Notes: generated by a model from the sequence alone, not told the origin. A stretch of DNA of 64,000 bases from Pseudonocardia oceani (GCF_019263585.2 NZ_JADQDF010000001.1:2666001-2730000); one strand, 5' to 3'. Shown: positions 8,454-17,556, counted from the stretch's first letter. Numbers and translations are program-made.

Positions 8454-9964
8454 GGGGTGAACTGCTTGATCAGCTCCCGTCGCATGATCTTCCCCGTCGA
8501 CGTCGCGGGCAGCGCGTCGACGAACCGGACCAGCCTCGGGCGCTTGTAGGCCGCCAGGTGCCCCGCGGTGTGCGCGATGAGCTCCTCCTCGGTCGGGCTC
8601 GTCCCCGCGGCCGGCACGACGTAGGCGCAGGCCAGCTCCCCGCGCACCGGGTCGGGCACCGGTCCCACCGCGACCATCGCGACGGCCGGGTGCCCGGCGA
8701 GCACGCGCTCGACCTCGGCAGGGTAGACGTTGTAGCCGCCCGTGATGATCATGTCCTTGCGGCGGTCGACGACGAACACGTGCCCGGTCTCGTCCATCGT
8801 GGCGACGTCGCCGGTGTGCAGCCAGCCGTCGGGCTCGATCGCCTCGGCCGTCGCCGTCGGGTTGCCGTGGTAGCCGATCATGACGATCGGGCCGCGCACC
8901 ATCAGCTCACCGGGGACGCCCGGTGCCGCGTCGCGCCGCACGTCCTCGAGGTCGGCGATGCGCACCTGCACCCCGGGCAGCGAGACGCCGATCGAGCCGG
9001 GCACCGGCGGCGCGTGCAGCGGGTGGGTGGTGCCGAGCCCGGCGATCTCGGTCATGCCCCACAGCTCGATGAGCGGGGCGCCCGACCGGCTCTCCCAGCG
9101 CTCGATGGTCGACAGGGAGATCGTCTGCCCGCCGACCGTGCACCGCGTGAGCGACGACAGGTCGGCGTCGGCGAGGCCGGGGTCGGCCAGCAGCATCGCG
9201 TACATCGCCGGCACGCCCTCGAACAGCGTCGCGCGGTGCTCGCCGATCAGCCGCAGCGCCTCGCCCGGGGAGAACCGCTCCATGAGCACGACGGTGCCGC
9301 CCGCGAGGAACGTCCCGTTGATCGCGACGTTGCCGTAGACGTGCGGCGCCGGCAGCGCGGTGACGACGACGTCGCCGGCGTGGCGGCCGTGCACCGTGGC
9401 CGTCGTGGCGCAGTTCCACAGCACCGCCCGGTGGCTCTGCACCGCACCCTTGGGGTGCCCGGTGGTGCCCGAGGTGTAGCCGATCGTCGAGGGCGCGGCG
9501 GGGTCCGTGACGACCTCCGGCACGGGATCCGTGCAGGCCAGGACCTCGTCGAAGCCGACCGCGCCCTCCGCCTCCCCGAACGCGACGACGGTGCCCAGCT
9601 CCGGGAGGTCGCGCGTCAGCTCGACGACGGTGCCGGCCTGTTCGGCGCTGGTGAACACCGCGGCCGAGCCGCAGTCGCGCAGCACGAACGCGAGCTCCTC
9701 GGGCGTCAGCATGACGTTGACGGGGTTGATGACGGCGCCCGCCTTCAGCGCCCCGTGCGCGGTGACGACCCACTCCCACCGGTTCTGCGCGTAGAGCGAC
9801 ACCACCTGACCGGGCCGGACCCCGCGCGCCGCGAGCCACGCCGCCACGCGGTCGCTGAGCGCGTCGAGCTCGGTGAAGCTCAGCGTGCGCGTCGCCGTCA
9901 CCAGCGCCGTCTTACCGCCGAACCGCGCCGCCGCCACCCGCAGGATGTCCCCAGGACCGTCCAC
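8450..9964 (-). CDS. AMP-forming acyl-CoA synthetase
   Basis: This 504-residue ANL-superfamily ligase activates a carboxylic acid to its CoA thioester through an acyl-AMP. The visible signatures are the P-loop-like TIGYTSGTTGHPKG near residue 170, the aromatic LWGMTEIAG near 325, the hinge/ATP Asp in GWLHTGDVA near 395, and the C-terminal lysine in STGKIMRREL near 495. Length is normal for medium-chain or aromatic acyl-CoA ligases; specificity cannot be read. GTG 9964 has GGAGG upstream. It is first in an operon with the sensor kinase and regulator and divergent from the linalool-dehydratase-like gene. Confidence 0.92.
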   Translation of the reverse strand: MDGPGDILRVAAARFGGKTALVTATRTLSFTELDALSDRVAAWLAARGVRPGQVVSLYAQNRWEWVVTAHGALKAGAVINPVNVMLTPEELAFVLRDCGSAAVFTSAEQAGTVVELTRDLPELGTVVAFGEAEGAVGFDEVLACTDPVPEVVTDPAAPSTIGYTSGTTGHPKGAVQSHRAVLWNCATTATVHGRHAGDVVVTALPAPHVYGNVAINGTFLAGGTVVLMERFSPGEALRLIGEHRATLFEGVPAMYAMLLADPGLADADLSSLTRCTVGGQTISLSTIERWESRSGAPLIELWGMTEIAGLGTTHPLHAPPVPGSIGVSLPGVQVRIADLEDVRRDAAPGVPGELMVRGPIVMIGYHGNPTATAEAIEPDGWLHTGDVATMDETGHVFVVDRRKDMIITGGYNVYPAEVERVLAGHPAVAMVAVGPVPDPVRGELACAYVVPAAGTSPTEEELIAHTAGHLAAYKRPRLVRFVDALPATSTGKIMRRELIKQFTP

Positions 9965-10017
9965 TCCGACCTCCGCACTCGAGAGCGGTCAGCTCACCGG
10001 AGTCCGCCGCGTCCCGG

Positions 10018-10035
10018 CACACCCGAACGGGTGTG
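10018..10035. promoter_or_regulatory. Perfect inverted repeat in divergent promoter region
   Basis: CACACCCG-AA-CGGGTGTG: 8-bp perfect arms around a 2-base spacer. It lies in the 104-base gap between the acyl-CoA ligase (leftward) and the dehydratase-like gene (rightward). The symmetry and location suit an operator for a dimeric regulator, possibly the response regulator encoded at the end of the leftward operon. Binding is inferred. Confidence 0.5.
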
Positions 10036-10068
10036 GTGGCGTCGCCCCGGATCGGTACGTTCCGCAGG

Positions 10069-11541
10069 GTGACGACGACGACGTTGGACGCCGACCAGCT
10101 CGGGCACCTGCGGCACTGGGACGACCTCTCGCGCCGGCTGCCCCACGACTGGTCGGGCATGCAGGGGCGGGGCCTGGGCGAGGACGACTTCGGCAGCTAC
10201 CGGTTCCAGCTCGCGTACACGGTCTACGGGCTCGCGCTGACCCACCGGCACCGGCTCCCGGCCGCGCCCGGCCTGTTCCGGCCCACGATGGAGCGGCTGA
10301 TCGCGAAGCTGCTCGAGCCCGACGTCTGGATGTACTGGCGCGACGTCTCCCGCGGCGGCTCGGTCTTCAACGCCCACCTGTCCGACCGGCTGCACGAGGA
10401 GTGGGACCCGGTCGTCCGCGACAACATCATGTACTCGGCGTACGTGCAGTCGTGCGCGCTCCTGCACGACCACCTCTTCGCCGACGACCGCTACGCCGCG
10501 CCCGGCTCGCTCTCGTTCCGGCACTGGTCGTTCTTCTGGGGCGGGCAGGAGAAGGTGTTCGCCTACGACCGCGACACGCTCAACGAGCACCTCTACTGGC
10601 AGATGGTCGAGAACGGCTACGTCGGCGTCGCGTGCGAGCCCAACTGCGTGTTCCAGATCTGCAACCAGCCCGCGATCCTCGGCTTCCGGCTGCACGACCT
10701 GATCACCGGCGGGAACCGCGCCGAGGAGGTCGTCGCCGGCTACGAGCGGGCGTGGGCCGACTTCGGGCGCCTCGACGAGCGCGGCCACTACGCGATGATG
10801 GTCTCCGAGGACAGCCGGGCGGTGCGCGGCAACGACGCCCTCTCCCCCTGGGTCGACGCCTGGTGCGGCGCCCTGATGTCGATGTGGAACCGCGAGTTCG
10901 TCCGCGAGCACTACCCCCGCCAGGTCGCCGACTTCCTCGTCCCCGGCCCCGACGGCACGCTGTCGGTCCGGTCGGCCCCCGCGATGCAGGTCATGGGCCA
11001 GACCGTCGTGTCCGACACCTGCGACACCGGCTGGGTGGCCGCCTGGGCCTCGGAGATGGGCGACCGCGAGACCCTCGACGGGCTGCTCGCCCACGCCGAC
11101 CGGTACATGGGCCCGAAGCGGGTCGACGGCGCGCTGCACTACCCCCGCAACGACACCCCGACCGACGCCGAGGGCCACCGCACCCTGATCGAGCCGATGA
11201 CGGGCAACGTCCTGCTCGGCTACGCCCGGCTCAACGTCCCCGACGGCCTGTGGGGCCTCTACAACCGCCCGTGGGACGCCTCCCACCACGCCGAGCCCGC
11301 GCTCGTCGAGGTCGAGCGGGACGTCGAGGTGAGCCGGGCCGAGGTCGTCGACGGCGTGCTGCACGCCCGGCTGCGGCGCGACCGCGCGGTCCCCGGCGGC
11401 GGCACCGTCACGCTGGGCCGGCTCACCCCGGGCACCCGGCTGCGGCTGGGCGGCCAGGAGGTCACCGGCCGCCGCGAGGGCGACGGGCTCGTGGTCGACG
11501 TGCCGGACGGGCCCGCCGTCGACCTGGTGGCCGCACCGTGA
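10069..11541 (+). CDS. Linalool dehydratase/isomerase-like enzyme
   Basis: This 490-residue protein resembles the linalool dehydratase/isomerase (Ldi) family, which interconverts linalool, geraniol and myrcene-type terpenes in Castellaniella. Family-like segments include DDFGSYRFQLAYTVYGLALT (residues about 39-58), WMYWRDVS near 87, RDNIMYSAYVQS near 117, FWGGQEKVFAYD near 155, and ACEPNCVFQICNQPAI with Cys189 and Cys198. The nine-residue Cys spacing equals that of the two active-site cysteines I recall for Ldi. No signal peptide is visible, whereas characterised Ldi is periplasmic. GTG 10069 is preferred over GTG 10033, which sits inside the inverted repeat. The substrate is unproven. Confidence 0.78.
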   Translation: MTTTTLDADQLGHLRHWDDLSRRLPHDWSGMQGRGLGEDDFGSYRFQLAYTVYGLALTHRHRLPAAPGLFRPTMERLIAKLLEPDVWMYWRDVSRGGSVFNAHLSDRLHEEWDPVVRDNIMYSAYVQSCALLHDHLFADDRYAAPGSLSFRHWSFFWGGQEKVFAYDRDTLNEHLYWQMVENGYVGVACEPNCVFQICNQPAILGFRLHDLITGGNRAEEVVAGYERAWADFGRLDERGHYAMMVSEDSRAVRGNDALSPWVDAWCGALMSMWNREFVREHYPRQVADFLVPGPDGTLSVRSAPAMQVMGQTVVSDTCDTGWVAAWASEMGDRETLDGLLAHADRYMGPKRVDGALHYPRNDTPTDAEGHRTLIEPMTGNVLLGYARLNVPDGLWGLYNRPWDASHHAEPALVEVERDVEVSRAEVVDGVLHARLRRDRAVPGGGTVTLGRLTPGTRLRLGGQEVTGRREGDGLVVDVPDGPAVDLVAAP

Positions 11542-12026
11542 GCGCTCCGCCGATCCGCGCGACCTACTCCCTGGTCGACCACCACGGCACCCCCGTCACC
11601 GAGGGCAGCTACGCCGGCCGCTGGCAGCTGGTCCAGTTCGGGTTCACCGCGTGCAAGGTGGTGTGCCCACGCGCGCTGGCGAAGCTCGACGCCGCGCTCG
11701 ACGCCCTCGATCCGGGCCCCGCGCCCCTGGTGCCGCTGTACGTCAGCGTCGATCCCGAGCGCGACACCCCGGCCGTGCTGGCGGCGTTCCTCGCCGCGTC
11801 GCACCCGCGCTTCACCGGCCTGACCGGCACCGCGGAGCAGGTCGACGACGCCAAGCGCGCGTTCCGCGTGTTCGCCCGCCGCCGCGACACCCCCGACGGC
11901 TACGAGGTGCCGCACACCGCGATCACCTACCTGCTCGACGACGCCGGGCGCCCGGCGCACCACTGGCCCGACCACGCGACGGCGGAGACGATCGCGGACG
12001 ACCTCCGGCGCCTGCTCGCCGGGTAG
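11538..12026 (+). CDS. SCO1/SenC-like thioredoxin-fold protein, soluble
   Basis: This 162-residue protein has an SCO1/SenC thioredoxin fold. The CxxxCP motif (TACKVVCP, about residues 37-44), the YVSVDPERDTP strand and the third metal ligand His in VPHTAITYLLDD are all present. SCO proteins deliver copper to cytochrome oxidase or act as thiol oxidoreductases, and are normally anchored or exported. This one has no signal peptide or membrane helix. It starts with a GTG overlapping the stop of the dehydratase-like gene (GTGA), so the two are made together. It may keep that enzyme's cysteines reduced rather than serve respiration; this is inference. Confidence 0.82.
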   Translation: MSAPPIRATYSLVDHHGTPVTEGSYAGRWQLVQFGFTACKVVCPRALAKLDAALDALDPGPAPLVPLYVSVDPERDTPAVLAAFLAASHPRFTGLTGTAEQVDDAKRAFRVFARRRDTPDGYEVPHTAITYLLDDAGRPAHHWPDHATAETIADDLRRLLAG

Positions 12027-12027
12027 G

Positions 12028-12215
12028 TCAGCCGGCCCGCGACCTCGCCCGCCGCCGCTCCGCGAACGCCCGATTCTTCGTGTCCGACCCGCAGACGGCC
12101 ATCGAGCACCACACGCCGCCGGACCCGTTGCGGGAGCGGTCGAAGAACGCCGCCCGGCGAACGGGGGTGGCGGCAGATCTCGAGGCGCGGCCAGTCGCGC
12201 GCGGGCGCCCGACCC
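12028..12215 (-). pseudogene. CGNR zinc-finger protein, C-terminal remnant
   Basis: The minus strand reads RLEICRHPRSP in one frame and AAFFDRSRNGSGGVWCSMAV then CGSDTKNRAFAERRR in the next. Together they match the C-terminal CGNR zinc-finger domain of ABATE-type actinobacterial regulators. One frameshift removes the second zinc cysteine, the diagnostic CGNR has become CGSD, and the N-terminal domain is absent because the LLM gene ends directly upstream. Confidence 0.6.
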
Positions 12216-13237
<1,022 letters not shown>

Positions 13238-13238
<1 letters not shown>

Positions 13239-14062
13239 CAGAGCGAGTCCACGAAGAAGTCGAGCTCGGGGTCGTCGGTGCCGCCGTAGGCCGACAGGTC
13301 GGTCTTCCCGGCGCGGGCGAGCACCTCGACGTCGAGCAGGATCTGCCCGGTCGGGCGCTGCGCGTCGGTGAACAGCGCCACCGCGGCGTCGCCCATGATC
13401 TCCGGGGTCCGGGAGCGGGCCGCCGCCTCCTCGCCGCCGAGCAGGTTGACCACCGCCGCGGTCGCGATCGTCGTCTGCGGCCACAGGCAGTTGGCCCGCA
13501 CGCCCTTCTCGGCGAACTCGGCGGCGAAGCCCAGCGTCAGGATCGTCATGCCCATCTTGCTCAGCGCGTACGCCGGGAACCGGCCCAGCCAGTGCGGCGC
13601 CAGGTTGACCGGCGGCGAGAGCGTCACGACCTGCCCGTCGTCGCTCGCGAACAGGTGCGGCAGCGCGGCCCGCGTGAGCTGCCACGTGCCCTTGCTGTTG
13701 ATCTGCTGCATGAGGTCGTAGCGCTTGGGGGCGAGGTCGAGCGTGCCCGTGAGGTTCAGCGCCGAGGCGTTGTTGACGACGATGTCGATGCCGCCGAAGT
13801 GCTCCACCGCGGCCGCGACGGCGCGCTCGCAGTCGGCCTCCTCGCGCACGTCCCCGACCACGGCGACGGCCCGTCCCCCGGCCTCCTCGATCTCGGCGAC
13901 GGCGGTGTGCACGGTGCCGGGCAGGCGCGGGTCGGGCTGGTCGGTCTTGGCCAGCAGCACCGCGTTCGCCCCCTCCCTCGCCGCCGCGACGAGGATCGCC
14001 AGCCCGATCCCCCGGCTACCGCCGGACATGACGATGGTGCGGTCCTTCAGGGAATCGGGCAC
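13238..14062 (-). CDS. HSDL2-like short-chain dehydrogenase
   Basis: This 274-residue SDR has the cofactor loop SGGSRGIGLAI near residue 13, NNAS near 97, and the catalytic YALSK near 167. Its LSPPVNLAPHWLG segment and ANCLWPQTTIATAAV match the HSDL2 (hydroxysteroid dehydrogenase-like 2) subfamily, which carries a Ser-Pro-Pro in place of the usual catalytic-serine context. It precedes and overlaps the LLM oxidoreductase gene by one base. A role in lipid, sterol or other alcohol/ketone metabolism is likely from family; the substrate is unknown. Confidence 0.88.
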
Positions 14063-14126
14063 GGGGGCTCCAGGATCGTCGGCGAGGCGGAAGCGAGGCA
14101 GTCAGGACTGACTGTAACCGGAGGGA

Positions 14127-14609
14127 TCAGCGCGGGGCGAGGTAGACGTGCATGACCGGGTGCCCGGCGGTCCGGTCGGCGGGGCGGCGCTCGACGTGGC
14201 GCCAGCCCAGCCGCTCGTAGAACGCGACGGCCGGCTCCCCGTCGACGACGTCGAGCCACGGCGTCCGGCCGACCTGCGCGGCGTGCGCGACGGCCGCGTC
14301 GAGCAGCGCGCGGCCCACGCCCCCGCCCCGGGCCGCGGGCGTGCTGAACAGCCGCTTCACCGCGACCAGCCGCTCGGCGGGCACCCCGGTCCGCGCGACG
14401 ACCGCGGCGTCCGCCCACGCCACCAGGCACGCGTGCCCGGCGAGGACCCCGCCGACCTCGGCCACCCACGCCCCCGTCGTCCCGGGCGGGTCGAGCCACG
14501 CGCGCGGGTCGGCCGGCCACGCCGTCGGGTAGCGGTCGGCGAGGTGCACCTCGCGCAGCGCGGCCACGCACCCCGGCAGGTCCCGGGTCTCCCGTCGTCG
14601 CACCGCCAC
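14127..14609 (-). CDS. GNAT-family N-acetyltransferase
   Basis: This 160-residue acetyltransferase has the GNAT acetyl-CoA-binding motif LFSTPAARGGGVGRALLDAA (about residues 88-107) and the C-terminal VAFYERLGWRHVER motif. The substrate is unknown. GTG 14609 is preferred because GGAGG lies nine bases upstream. It is transcribed divergently from a frameshifted DinB-like gene only 18 bases away, so their regulatory sequences overlap. Confidence 0.85.
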   Translation of the reverse strand: MAVRRRETRDLPGCVAALREVHLADRYPTAWPADPRAWLDPPGTTGAWVAEVGGVLAGHACLVAWADAAVVARTGVPAERLVAVKRLFSTPAARGGGVGRALLDAAVAHAAQVGRTPWLDVVDGEPAVAFYERLGWRHVERRPADRTAGHPVMHVYLAPR

Positions 14610-14627
14610 CCGATCCAGCCTCCACCC

Positions 14628-14965
14628 GTGACCGAACGCCCGGAACCCCCGCTGCGCGGCGACGAGCGCAGCACCCTGCGCACATTCCTCGGCCACCACC
14701 GCGCCACGCTCTCCGTGAAGTGCGAGGGCCTGTCCGACGAGCAGCGGCGGACGCGCTCGATGCCCCCCCGTCGACGTCGTCACTGCTCGGGCTCGTGCGG
14801 CGCATGGCCGAGGTGGAGCGCACGTGGTTCCGGCGCGTGATCGCGGCCGATGACGTGCCGTTCGCGTGTTCGCCCGAGGGCGACTTCCCAGGCCGCCTGG
14901 GAGGCCGAGGTCGCGGGCACGCCGACCGGCTGCGCGAGGGGATCGACGGCGTCGTCGGGGCGTGA
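14628..14965 (+). pseudogene. DinB/DUF664-like protein, frameshifted at a C7 tract
   Basis: GTG 14628 opens a DinB/DUF664 mini-protein: GDERSTLRTFLGHHRATLSV, then KCEGLSDEQRRTRSMPP. At the seven-C run (14763-14769) the frame is lost. Reading resumes one frame over as STSSLLGLVRRMAEVERTWF, and a further shift follows near 14890, after which AAWEAEVA lies in yet another frame. Intact relatives have about 160-170 residues and bind a metal through three histidines; those positions are not recoverable here. The homopolymer makes slippage or a sequencing error possible for the first shift, but the second argues for true decay. Confidence 0.65.
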
Positions 14966-14971
14966 GGGCGC

Positions 14972-15337
14972 TCAGCGGACCTGCCGGACGGGCTCGGCGT
15001 TCCCCCACGCGGCGTCCGCCGTCCACACCACGGCGTCCAGCCGGTGCGCGGTGGCGAGGCACAGGCGGTCCCCGAGCGAGAGCCCGCTGCCCGCTCGCCA
15101 CATGCGCGCGGCGCGCTCGGCGTCGTCGGCCAGCACCGGCTCGACCACCAGTCCGTAGCCCTCCAGCAGAGCGCGCGCGAGGTCCCAGTCCGCGCCGCGC
15201 GACAACACCTTCTGCGCCGTCTCCGACCAGTTCGCTGCGCTGCATGTGCCGCCGACGAGCAGCTCCCGCTCGACGACATCGGCCCCGGCCTCACCCTGCA
15301 GGAAGCACAGCAGCGCCGAAGCGTCGAAGAGGTTCAC
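14972..15337 (-). CDS. PIN-domain toxin, VapC-like
   Basis: This 121-residue PIN-domain ribonuclease has acidic active-site residues in MNLFDASALL (Asp5), an NWSETAQKV glutamate and SLGDRLCLATAHRL with a trailing VVWTAD aspartate. VapC toxins cleave specific tRNA or rRNA and are held inactive by the cognate VapB. The GTG start overlaps the stop of the antitoxin gene by GTGA. The product could be a chromosomal stress module; the RNA target is unknown. Confidence 0.85.
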   Translation of the reverse strand: MNLFDASALLCFLQGEAGADVVERELLVGGTCSAANWSETAQKVLSRGADWDLARALLEGYGLVVEPVLADDAERAARMWRAGSGLSLGDRLCLATAHRLDAVVWTADAAWGNAEPVRQVR

Positions 15338-15579
15338 GCGGCGTCGTCGGCAGCCGCCTGGCGCCGGCGGTCGGCCAGCAGCTCGTCGACGAGATCGGGA
15401 CCCCGCAGCGACTGCCGGACGAGGGCCTTGACCTGCTCGCGGGTGGCCAGGACCACTCCGTGCGGCGTCTCCACCAGCACCAGCGGAGTCCCGGCGTCGA
15501 GGTGCAGGCGTTCGCGGAGTTCGGCGGGAACCACCAGGCGACCGCGATCACCCATCACCACCGGATACGTCCCACCCAT
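15334..15579 (-). CDS. AbrB/MazE-type antitoxin for the VapC-like toxin
   Basis: This is an 81-residue antitoxin. A swapped-hairpin AbrB/SpoVT DNA-binding domain (VVMGDRGRLVVPAELRERLH) occupies the N-terminal half, and the C-terminal helix region (about residues 40-81) would wrap the toxin. ATG 15579 sits four bases after the AI-2E transporter stop; ATG 15603 in the same frame would overlap that gene by 20 bases and is the alternative. The AbrB domain predicts that it represses its own promoter. It is translationally coupled to the downstream PIN toxin. Confidence 0.83.
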   Translation of the reverse strand: MGGTYPVVMGDRGRLVVPAELRERLHLDAGTPLVLVETPHGVVLATREQVKALVRQSLRGPDLVDELLADRRRQAAADDAA

Positions 15580-15583
15580 CGGG

Positions 15584-16687
15584 TCAACGTACCACTGGCT
15601 CATCCGGAGTGGGATCCCCGTCGATGCTCCTCTCACCGTCCGCGCCCGGCACGTCGTCGCGGATGAGGACGTCGATCCAGCGGGTGTGCGGGTGGATGTC
15701 GACGAGCAAGGCCTTGGCCAGCAGCGTCAGCGGGATGGCCAGCAGCGCACCCAGCGGCCCGACCACGAACCCCCAGAACACCAGGGCGAGGAACGTGACC
15801 GTCACCGACAGCCCCACCGCGTCGCCGACGAACCGCGGCTGGATCACCGTCTGCAGCACCACGTTGATGACCATGAACGACACGATCACCGCCAGCATGA
15901 GCCCCGGGCCGCCCTCCAGCAGGGCGAACAGCGCGGGCGGGGCGAGCGCGATGAGGAAGCCGATGTTGGGCACGAAGTTCGCGATGAACGCGAGCAGCCC
16001 GAACAGCAGCGCGAGCGGCACGCCGAGCACCCACAGGACCGCCACGTCGAGCGCCGCGATGACCAGGCCGAAGACCGTGGCGACGGCCAGGAAGCTGCGG
16101 GTGCCGTGGGCGAAGTCGGTGAGCGCCTCGACGACGTGCGGCCGCGTGCGCCCCAGCGCCCGGAGGCGCTCGGGGAAGGTCGCGGAGTCGAACGCCATGA
16201 ACAGCAGCACCGACAGGATCAGCAGCAGGTTCGACAGCAGCCCGGCGAACTGCGCGAGGAAGCCCTGCAGCACGCCGACGACACTGCCGACGTCGAACTG
16301 GTCGAGCGCGGCCTGGATCTGGTCGGGCCCGACGCCGATCGTCGCGAGCAGCTCGCCGGTCTCGCCGAGCAGGATGTTGAGCTGCCCGCCGTAGCTCGGC
16401 AGGACCCGCGCGAGCTCGGCCACGGCGTAGACCAGCGACCCCACCAGTGCCACGAGGATCGCGTACACCGACCCGAGCGTCACGAGCGTGGCGAGCCAGC
16501 GCGGCACGCCGCGGCGGCGCAGCGCCCCGGCGATCGGCGCGACCGTCACCATCAGCACCAGCGCGAGGAACAGCGGCCCGAGCAGCCCGCCGAACGCCTG
16601 CAGCCCCGCGACCGTGACGACGGCCGCGGCGAAGCCGAACAGCGGGTTCGACCAGCTCGTGCGGGCGGGAGGCGCGGCGTCGGTCAC
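15584..16687 (-). CDS. AI-2E family transporter
   Basis: This 367-residue membrane protein of the AI-2E/YdiK family has about eight hydrophobic helices. It carries the family's C-terminal FIANFVPNIGFLIALAPPAL and IQPRFVGDAVGLSVTVTFLA motifs and a cytosolic acidic tail. Members export autoinducer-2 or act as Na+/H+-type exporters; the cargo is not determinable. GTG 16687 begins VTDAAPPARTS, just before the first helix; the open frame extends 28 codons further with Arg-rich sequence and is unlikely to be translated. The antitoxin-toxin genes follow closely on the same strand. Confidence 0.88.
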   Translation of the reverse strand: MTDAAPPARTSWSNPLFGFAAAVVTVAGLQAFGGLLGPLFLALVLMVTVAPIAGALRRRGVPRWLATLVTLGSVYAILVALVGSLVYAVAELARVLPSYGGQLNILLGETGELLATIGVGPDQIQAALDQFDVGSVVGVLQGFLAQFAGLLSNLLLILSVLLFMAFDSATFPERLRALGRTRPHVVEALTDFAHGTRSFLAVATVFGLVIAALDVAVLWVLGVPLALLFGLLAFIANFVPNIGFLIALAPPALFALLEGGPGLMLAVIVSFMVINVVLQTVIQPRFVGDAVGLSVTVTFLALVFWGFVVGPLGALLAIPLTLLAKALLVDIHPHTRWIDVLIRDDVPGADGERSIDGDPTPDEPVVR

Positions 16688-16755
16688 GCGGTGATCGTGA
16701 CAGACCCGTCGGCCGGGCCCCGGCAACCTCGCCGCCGTGCGCCCGGCACTGACGG

Positions 16756-17556
16756 TCAGGGCGCGAGCCACCTGCTCGCCGCGCCCACCGCGGCGAGGCG
16801 ACCGGCGGCGTCGAACAGCTCGGCGCGGCCGGCGGCGAACCGGGAGCCGCCGTGCACCGGCGTCGCGCGGGCGGTGAAGGCCGCGCCGTCGACGGCGACC
16901 CCGCGCAGGAACGTGACGTCGAGCTCGACCCCGCCCGTCGCGGCGTCGAGGGCGTGCGCCAGCACCGTCGCGAGCACCCCGCCCTGCACCGTCGCGCCGT
17001 AGTTGGCCAGCCCCGGGTCGGCGACGGCGGACACCCCGTCCGGCTGCATCCGCATCCCGAGCAGCACCGCGGCCGGCTCCGCGGCGGGCGGCGGCCCCGA
17101 CGACGGCAGCACCGCGCAGCGCGAGGTCGCCGACAGGACCGGCTCCCCCGACACGTCGACGACGAGCACCTCGCTCACCCCGGTCGTGCCGCGGTGCACG
17201 AGCCGGGCCGTCGCGGACAGCGCGCCCTCGCCCGGGGCGAACACGGAGGCGTGCAGGCTCAGCGTGCCGACCCGGTGCCCCGCGGGCAGCGTCGTGCCGA
17301 TCGCGGAGCCGAGCAGGAAGTCGGCGAGGACCAGCGCGCCACCCAGCGGCGGCAGCACCGCGGCCGACGGCAGGTCACCGACCACCCGGCCGGGTTCGAC
17401 CGCCGTGAGCCGGATCCCGGTCGTGCGGGAGGCGGGGGCGAGGCGGGCGGGATCGGTGATCGCGGCGCGCAGGCGCTCCAACGGGGCTGTGGGCTCGGGC
17501 GGTGCTGTGGGCTCGGGCGGTGCGGTGGGCTCGGGCGGTGCGGTGGGCTCGGGCAC
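16756..17556 (-). CDS. Hot-dog thioesterase-like protein with Pro-rich repeat
   Basis: This 266-residue protein appears to contain two hot-dog domains (about residues 30-145 and 165-266), as in TesB/PaaI-like acyl-CoA thioesterases. Clues are GTLSLHASVFAPGEGALSAT in the first half and NYGATVQGGVLATVLAHALD in the second. The N-terminus is four PEPTAP-type hexapeptides encoded by an 18-bp DNA repeat, with no other in-frame start after them before the first domain. The repeat is likely a flexible linker, and copy-number variation would change its length without breaking the frame. The substrate is unknown. Confidence 0.7.
   Translation of the reverse strand: MPEPTAPPEPTAPPEPTAPPEPTAPLERLRAAITDPARLAPASRTTGIRLTAVEPGRVVGDLPSAAVLPPLGGALVLADFLLGSAIGTTLPAGHRVGTLSLHASVFAPGEGALSATARLVHRGTTGVSEVLVVDVSGEPVLSATSRCAVLPSSGPPPAAEPAAVLLGMRMQPDGVSAVADPGLANYGATVQGGVLATVLAHALDAATGGVELDVTFLRGVAVDGAAFTARATPVHGGSRFAAGRAELFDAAGRLAAVGAASRWLAP

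Noticed and set aside
10033..10068. Earlier GTG start for the Ldi-like gene
   Set aside because: It lies within the inverted repeat and lacks a good ribosome-binding site; the added residues (MVASPRIGTFRR) look non-coding.
15044..17002. A 652-codon plus-strand open frame across 15-17 kb
   Set aside because: Composition is Arg/Asp/Gln-rich noise. It is antisense to the VapBC, AI-2E and thioesterase genes, which have clear motifs.
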